Of a stretch of DNA of 9,098 nucleotides, positions 6,693 through 9,098 are shown piece by piece. The DNA is from Candidatus Methanophagales archaeon (lineage in GTDB: Archaea; Halobacteriota; Syntropharchaeia; Alkanophagales; Methanospirareceae). A program made the position numbers and the translations under genes. The stretch spans positions 1-9,098 of the forward strand of contig DAOUUS010000046.1 in assembly GCA_030668065.1 (NCBI GenBank). Direction: 5' to 3'. Position 1 is the stretch's first letter. Each line of letters opens with the position of its first letter. A model generated the notes under the pieces. The model saw only the letters and a list, made by a program, of their open reading frames with translations. It was not told the origin of the DNA and did not search any database.

Positions 6693-7457
6693 ATGCCGCA
6701 CGAAAGTACAATAGTAAAGTTAGAAGATGTAGGGGTACAGTTTAGTGGTGTGCCGATACTTGAAGAGGTAAACCTCTCGATAAAGCAGCATGACTTCCTT
6801 GGTATAATAGGGCCCAACGGTGGCGGAAAAACTACCCTGCTCAAAGTCGTGTTGGGATTGGTGAAGCCAAATAGCGGAAACGTCACAGTTTTTGGTGATA
6901 CGCCCGAAAGGAAGAGGCGATGGGTTGGCTATGTACCACAACACAGCATTTTCGACCGTAATTTTCCGGTAAACGTCTGGAACGTGGTGTTGATGGGGCG
7001 TTTAGGCAATATAAGGCGGTTTAAACGGTATAGTGATGAGGATAAGAAGCTTGCGCATGATGCCCTGGCGACAGTGGAGATGCTCGATTTTAAAGATTCG
7101 CAAATCGGTGCACTGTCCGGTGGACAACAACAGCGTGTGTTCATCGCGCGTGCGTTGGTGACCGAGCCGAAACTGCTCCTGCTGGACGAGCCGTTAGCAA
7201 GTGTAGATTCTCCGATGCAGACCGAGCTTTATGAACTCTTTGAGGAACTGCGGCAGCGAATGGCGGTTGTTTTAGTATCGCATGACATCAGTGCCGTCTC
7301 CATTTACGTGGACAAAATTGCATGTCTTAACCGTAGGCTGTTCTACCATAACACAAAAGAGGTGACCGCGGAAGACCTTGAAGCCACTTATCAATGCCCC
7401 GTAGAGATAATAGCGCATGGTGTACCACATAGAGTATTAAGGGAGCACAGGCGATAG
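6693..7457 (+). CDS. znuC: ZnuC-like metal ABC transporter ATP-binding protein
   Basis: Cytoplasmic ATPase that would power metal uptake with the binding protein just upstream (6-nt gap, so co-transcribed). The 254 residues contain every ABC element in order: Walker A GPNGGGKTT (40-48), Q-loop Gln83 (VPQHS), signature LSGGQQQR (141-148), Walker B LLLLDE (161-166), D-loop SVD (170-172) and the switch His197 (VSHD). The C-terminal EIIAHGVPHRVL (238-249) is typical of ZnuC/MntB-type subunits rather than of other ABC ATPases. The usual third gene, an ABC-3 family permease (znuB), does not follow; 213 nt without a gene come next. Confidence 0.9.
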   Translation: MPHESTIVKLEDVGVQFSGVPILEEVNLSIKQHDFLGIIGPNGGGKTTLLKVVLGLVKPNSGNVTVFGDTPERKRRWVGYVPQHSIFDRNFPVNVWNVVLMGRLGNIRRFKRYSDEDKKLAHDALATVEMLDFKDSQIGALSGGQQQRVFIARALVTEPKLLLLDEPLASVDSPMQTELYELFEELRQRMAVVLVSHDISAVSIYVDKIACLNRRLFYHNTKEVTAEDLEATYQCPVEIIAHGVPHRVLREHRR

Positions 7458-7544
7458 CGCAAACTCACGTATTTCTGCCATTAAGAGTTAGCAGTACAGA
7501 CAGGAGTTCATTTGTGGACCGAGAAGTGTGAAACAATAGCAACA

Positions 7545-7550
7545 TTTTTT
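7545..7550 (+). terminator. Possible oligo-T terminator after znuAC
   Basis: A run of six T (7545-7550) follows AACA about 88 nt after the znuC stop. Archaeal RNA polymerase commonly stops at such tracts without a strong hairpin. No stable stem precedes it, so the call is weak. The rest of the 213-nt gap shows no gene remnant in any frame that I could recognise. Confidence 0.25.
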
Positions 7551-7591
7551 GTATAATAGCGTATATCCACTCTTTGGTAAAGCGTGCTTTT

Positions 7592-7607
7592 GTTGTTTTT
7601 TATATGC
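7592..7607 (+). promoter_or_regulatory. Candidate promoter of the eL32 gene
   Basis: TTTTTTATATGC (about 7595-7606) resembles an archaeal TATA box. Transcription would start near 7627, giving a leader of about 45 nt that ends in AGGTGG (7658-7663), a good Shine-Dalgarno match seven bases before the ATG at 7671. A second AT-rich candidate, TTGTATAATAG, lies near 7550. Confidence 0.4.
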
Positions 7608-7670
7608 AATAAGAAAGATAGTTTTGTTCAGAGCGCAAGAGTGAAGGGAAGAAAAATAGGTGGATGATAA

Positions 7671-8015
7671 ATGACTAAGAGGAGAAAACCGAAATTCGCA
7701 AGATATGGCTGGTGGAAAAAGAAGAAGCTGAGTAAAAGCTGGAGAAGACCGCGAGGGCATGATAACAAGATGCGCGCGCATGTATCCGCGAAGGGTGCAA
7801 TGGTGCAAGTGGGCTACCGAAGGAAGAAAGAGGAAAGGGGATTACATCCTTGTGGGATGCGGGAAGTGCGTATTTTCAATACGAATGACCTTGCCAAGGC
7901 GGTGCCAGGCGAAATAGCCGTACGAGTAGCATCAGGAGTAGGCGGGAGAAAGAGGGAACAGATAGAAGCAGAAGCGGCAACACTGGGCATAAAAGTGCTC
8001 AATCCTAAATATTAG
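7671..8015 (+). CDS. rpl32e: Large-subunit ribosomal protein eL32
   Basis: Ribosomal protein of the archaeal and eukaryotic 50S/60S subunit; it binds 23S rRNA. The 114 residues carry the family pattern from the start: KRRKPKFARYG near 3-13, SWRRPRGHDNKMR near 23-35, GYRRKKEERGLHPCG near 48-62, EVRIFNTNDL near 65-74, and GVGGRKREQIE near 89-99 with the ending IKVLNPKY. The basic N-terminal half is as expected for rRNA binding. A clear Shine-Dalgarno site (AGGTGG) supports the ATG at 7671. In many archaea this gene sits inside the spc ribosomal protein operon; here no other ribosomal gene adjoins it, and it is followed after 17 nt by a recombinase gene on the same strand. Confidence 0.93.
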   Translation: MTKRRKPKFARYGWWKKKKLSKSWRRPRGHDNKMRAHVSAKGAMVQVGYRRKKEERGLHPCGMREVRIFNTNDLAKAVPGEIAVRVASGVGGRKREQIEAEAATLGIKVLNPKY

Positions 8016-8032
8016 ACCAAGAATGTAAACCC

Positions 8033-8602
8033 ATGCCAAAACGAGCACCCGACCCAATTACAGAAGATGAGCTGAATAACATCCTGGATGCTGCCATCGT
8101 AAATGAACGTGACTATTTAATACTACGGCTACTTGCGAGGACGGGTATCCGTATAGGGGAGCTTTATGGTGTCCATAAGCAAGGTACGTGGATGTATGGG
8201 ATACAAAAGAAGGATATTGATTTCCAAAACAAGAGGATGTGGGTATATTCACTGAAGCAGAGGAAATATGTACGGCGGGAGGTACTCGTGGACGATGCCA
8301 CTATCGGGCTTATGAAGCGGTACACGGCGCAGATGACGCCCGAAGATCACGTCTTCAGAAACGTCTCGTACAGACAGATTCAGAGGCTGCCGAAGAAGTA
8401 TGCTCAGCAGGTGGGCATCGAGAAGAACGTTTCGTGCCATTCCTTTCGTCATTTCTTTATCACGAATTCATGGCGAAAAGGGATTGATATTGCTCGGCTT
8501 CAGCACCTCGCGGGTCATGCCGACTTGAAGACTACGATGATATATACGCATGTGACGACCGAGGATGTAGAGAAGAAATATCGAGAGATTTACGAAGGAT
8601 AG
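8033..8602 (+). CDS. Short tyrosine recombinase/integrase, XerA-like catalytic domain only
   Basis: Site-specific recombinase of the tyrosine family, 189 residues. The catalytic set is complete: Arg40 (RTGIRIGEL), Lys75 (SLKQRKYVRREVLV, beta-hairpin), His136 and Arg139 (CHSFRHFF), His162 (LAGHADLKTT) and the nucleophile Tyr171 (MIYTHV). The catalytic domain begins at about residue 8 (PITEDELNNIL), so the N-terminal SAM-like core-binding domain of full XerA/XerC-type proteins (about 280-300 residues) is absent. It has not simply been cut off by a frameshift, because eL32 ends only 17 nt upstream. No clear Shine-Dalgarno site precedes the ATG at 8033. It could be a standalone chromosomal recombinase or a remnant of an integrated element; no att-type direct repeat was recognised nearby. 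Confidence 0.85.
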   Translation: MPKRAPDPITEDELNNILDAAIVNERDYLILRLLARTGIRIGELYGVHKQGTWMYGIQKKDIDFQNKRMWVYSLKQRKYVRREVLVDDATIGLMKRYTAQMTPEDHVFRNVSYRQIQRLPKKYAQQVGIEKNVSCHSFRHFFITNSWRKGIDIARLQHLAGHADLKTTMIYTHVTTEDVEKKYREIYEG

Positions 8603-8625
8603 TGTTTGTTCACTAAAAAGAAGTG

Positions 8626-8700
8626 CGGTGCACCGACCATGCCACCCCGTAATGAATGTGGTAGCAGCCACCGGCTGGATGTCGGGCAGGGGTGTAGGTG
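8626..8700 (+). other. GC-rich segment with nested inverted repeats
   Basis: A 10-bp palindrome CGGTGCACCG (8626-8635) lies 24 nt after the recombinase stop. Downstream, CACCCC (8643-8648) can pair with GGGGTG (8689-8694), CACC (8631-8634) with GGTG (8697-8700), and an inner hairpin CAGCC-ACC-GGCTG lies at 8665-8677. Together they could fold as a small branched or bulged RNA, or act as a DNA recombination or termination site. No known RNA family was recognised, and the pairing has not been energy-scored. Confidence 0.3.
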
Positions 8701-8743
8701 TAGACCGAAGTGACGCTAAGTGTATTCATCACTGGTTATTCAG

Positions 8744-8760
8744 ATTTTTAACCTATTTTT
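8744..8760 (+). terminator. Possible oligo-T terminator of the eL32-recombinase unit
   Basis: Two runs of five T (ATTTTTAACCTATTTTT) follow the recombinase gene in its reading direction, matching the T-rich terminators of archaea. The second run lies inside the 3' end of the convergent stress protein gene. The evidence is sequence pattern only. Confidence 0.3.
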
Positions 8761-9098
8761 GAGCCCTTTTTACAACCAGAACAGGTTGCTTGGATTTTCT
8801 AATCACCTTCTCAGATACCGAACCCAGCAGCCGATCCGCGATATTGCTCTTGCCATGAGAACCGAGTGCAATGAGCGAAACGTTTTCATCATCTGCGATT
8901 TTAAGTATTTCCTTAAACGGAGTCCCTTCAGGCGTTTTTACGCTCACCTTTAACCCTATTCTTTCTAGCTCAGTCTTGAGTTCCCCCAATTTCTTCTCGA
9001 CATTAGCACTCATCATCTCCTGTACTTCTCGCTCGTACTCATACGACAATGGCGACTCTCCTCCGCCGGACCACGCAACACCGGTTGTCATTGTTGCC
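8753..9098 (-). CDS. Universal stress protein (UspA family), N-terminus beyond window
   Basis: Small cytoplasmic nucleotide-binding protein of the Usp family, linked to stress survival in other organisms. The reading frame stays open through position 9098, so the true start lies outside the window; the ATG at 9091 is probably internal. About 115 residues are visible. They include the long amphipathic helix (EREVQEMMSANVEKKLGELK), then EGTPFKEILKIADDE and the ATP-binding motif G-2x-G-9x-G-S in ALGSHGKSNIADRLLGS, followed by SEKVIRK and the last strand QPVLVVKRA. The missing part should be the first strand with its conserved Asp and the first helix, roughly 35-45 residues given the usual 140-160 length. 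The complete G-2x-G-9x-G-S motif suggests an ATP-binding Usp. The gene converges on the recombinase gene. Confidence 0.88.
   Translation of the reverse strand, partial: ATMTTGVAWSGGGESPLSYEYEREVQEMMSANVEKKLGELKTELERIGLKVSVKTPEGTPFKEILKIADDENVSLIALGSHGKSNIADRLLGSVSEKVIRKSKQPVLVVKRAQK

Noticed and set aside
7488..7808. A minus-strand open frame of 106 codons across the znuC-eL32 gap.
   Set aside because: It overlaps the start of the well-supported eL32 gene and its promoter, has low-complexity composition and shows no recognisable domain.
8601..8745. Possible C/D box guide RNA on the minus strand; GTGATGA-like C box near 8727-8733.
   Set aside because: No CTGA D box lies downstream on that strand within the gap, and the only CTGA is upstream of the C-like box, so the required box order is missing.

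Overview
The window comes from an archaeon, most likely a euryarchaeote of the methanogen/ANME broad group; the finer placement is inference. Three things support Archaea. It has a CDP-archaeol synthase gene for ether-lipid synthesis. It has an eL32 ribosomal protein gene, a family absent from bacteria. AT-rich TATA-like boxes, rather than bacterial -35/-10 promoters, lie upstream of several genes. All of the sequence is gene-dense and base composition does not jump noticeably from gene to gene.

Layout from left to right. Positions 1-183 are a leader region with a candidate promoter. Next come an AlkA-type DNA glycosylase (184-1116, +) and a small two-helix membrane protein of unknown function (1137-1373, +). 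A convergent gap leads to a block read on the minus strand. In transcription order this block is a NikR-type metal regulator (5661-5278), CDP-archaeol synthase carS (5213-4689), and two overlapping MrpD/NuoN-like proton-antiporter subunits (4549-3011 and 3017-1464). Diverging from nikR is a plus-strand metal ABC transporter pair, a ZnuA-like binding protein (5811-6686) and a ZnuC-like ATPase (6693-7457), with no permease gene after it. A separate plus-strand unit then carries eL32 (7671-8015) and a short tyrosine recombinase of the XerA type that has only the catalytic domain (8033-8602). The right edge holds a convergent, incomplete universal stress protein gene (8753 to beyond 9098, -).

Functionally the clearest module is the nikR / znuA-znuC divergent locus. 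The regulator keeps every nickel ligand of NikR, its neighbour looks like a zinc/manganese-class uptake system, and the shared 149-bp intergenic region carries overlapping TATA boxes and several related AT-rich repeats that may be operators. The two antiporter subunits form their own overlapping transcription unit without the other Mrp/Mbh/Fpo subunits.

No CRISPR array, insertion sequence, tRNA or rRNA was seen. I do not see a clearly new multi-gene system. The points most worth following are the nickel-type regulator paired with a Zn-type importer that lacks its permease, the antiporter doublet, the isolated eL32 gene linked to a minimal recombinase, and a GC-rich potentially structured segment near 8626-8700.
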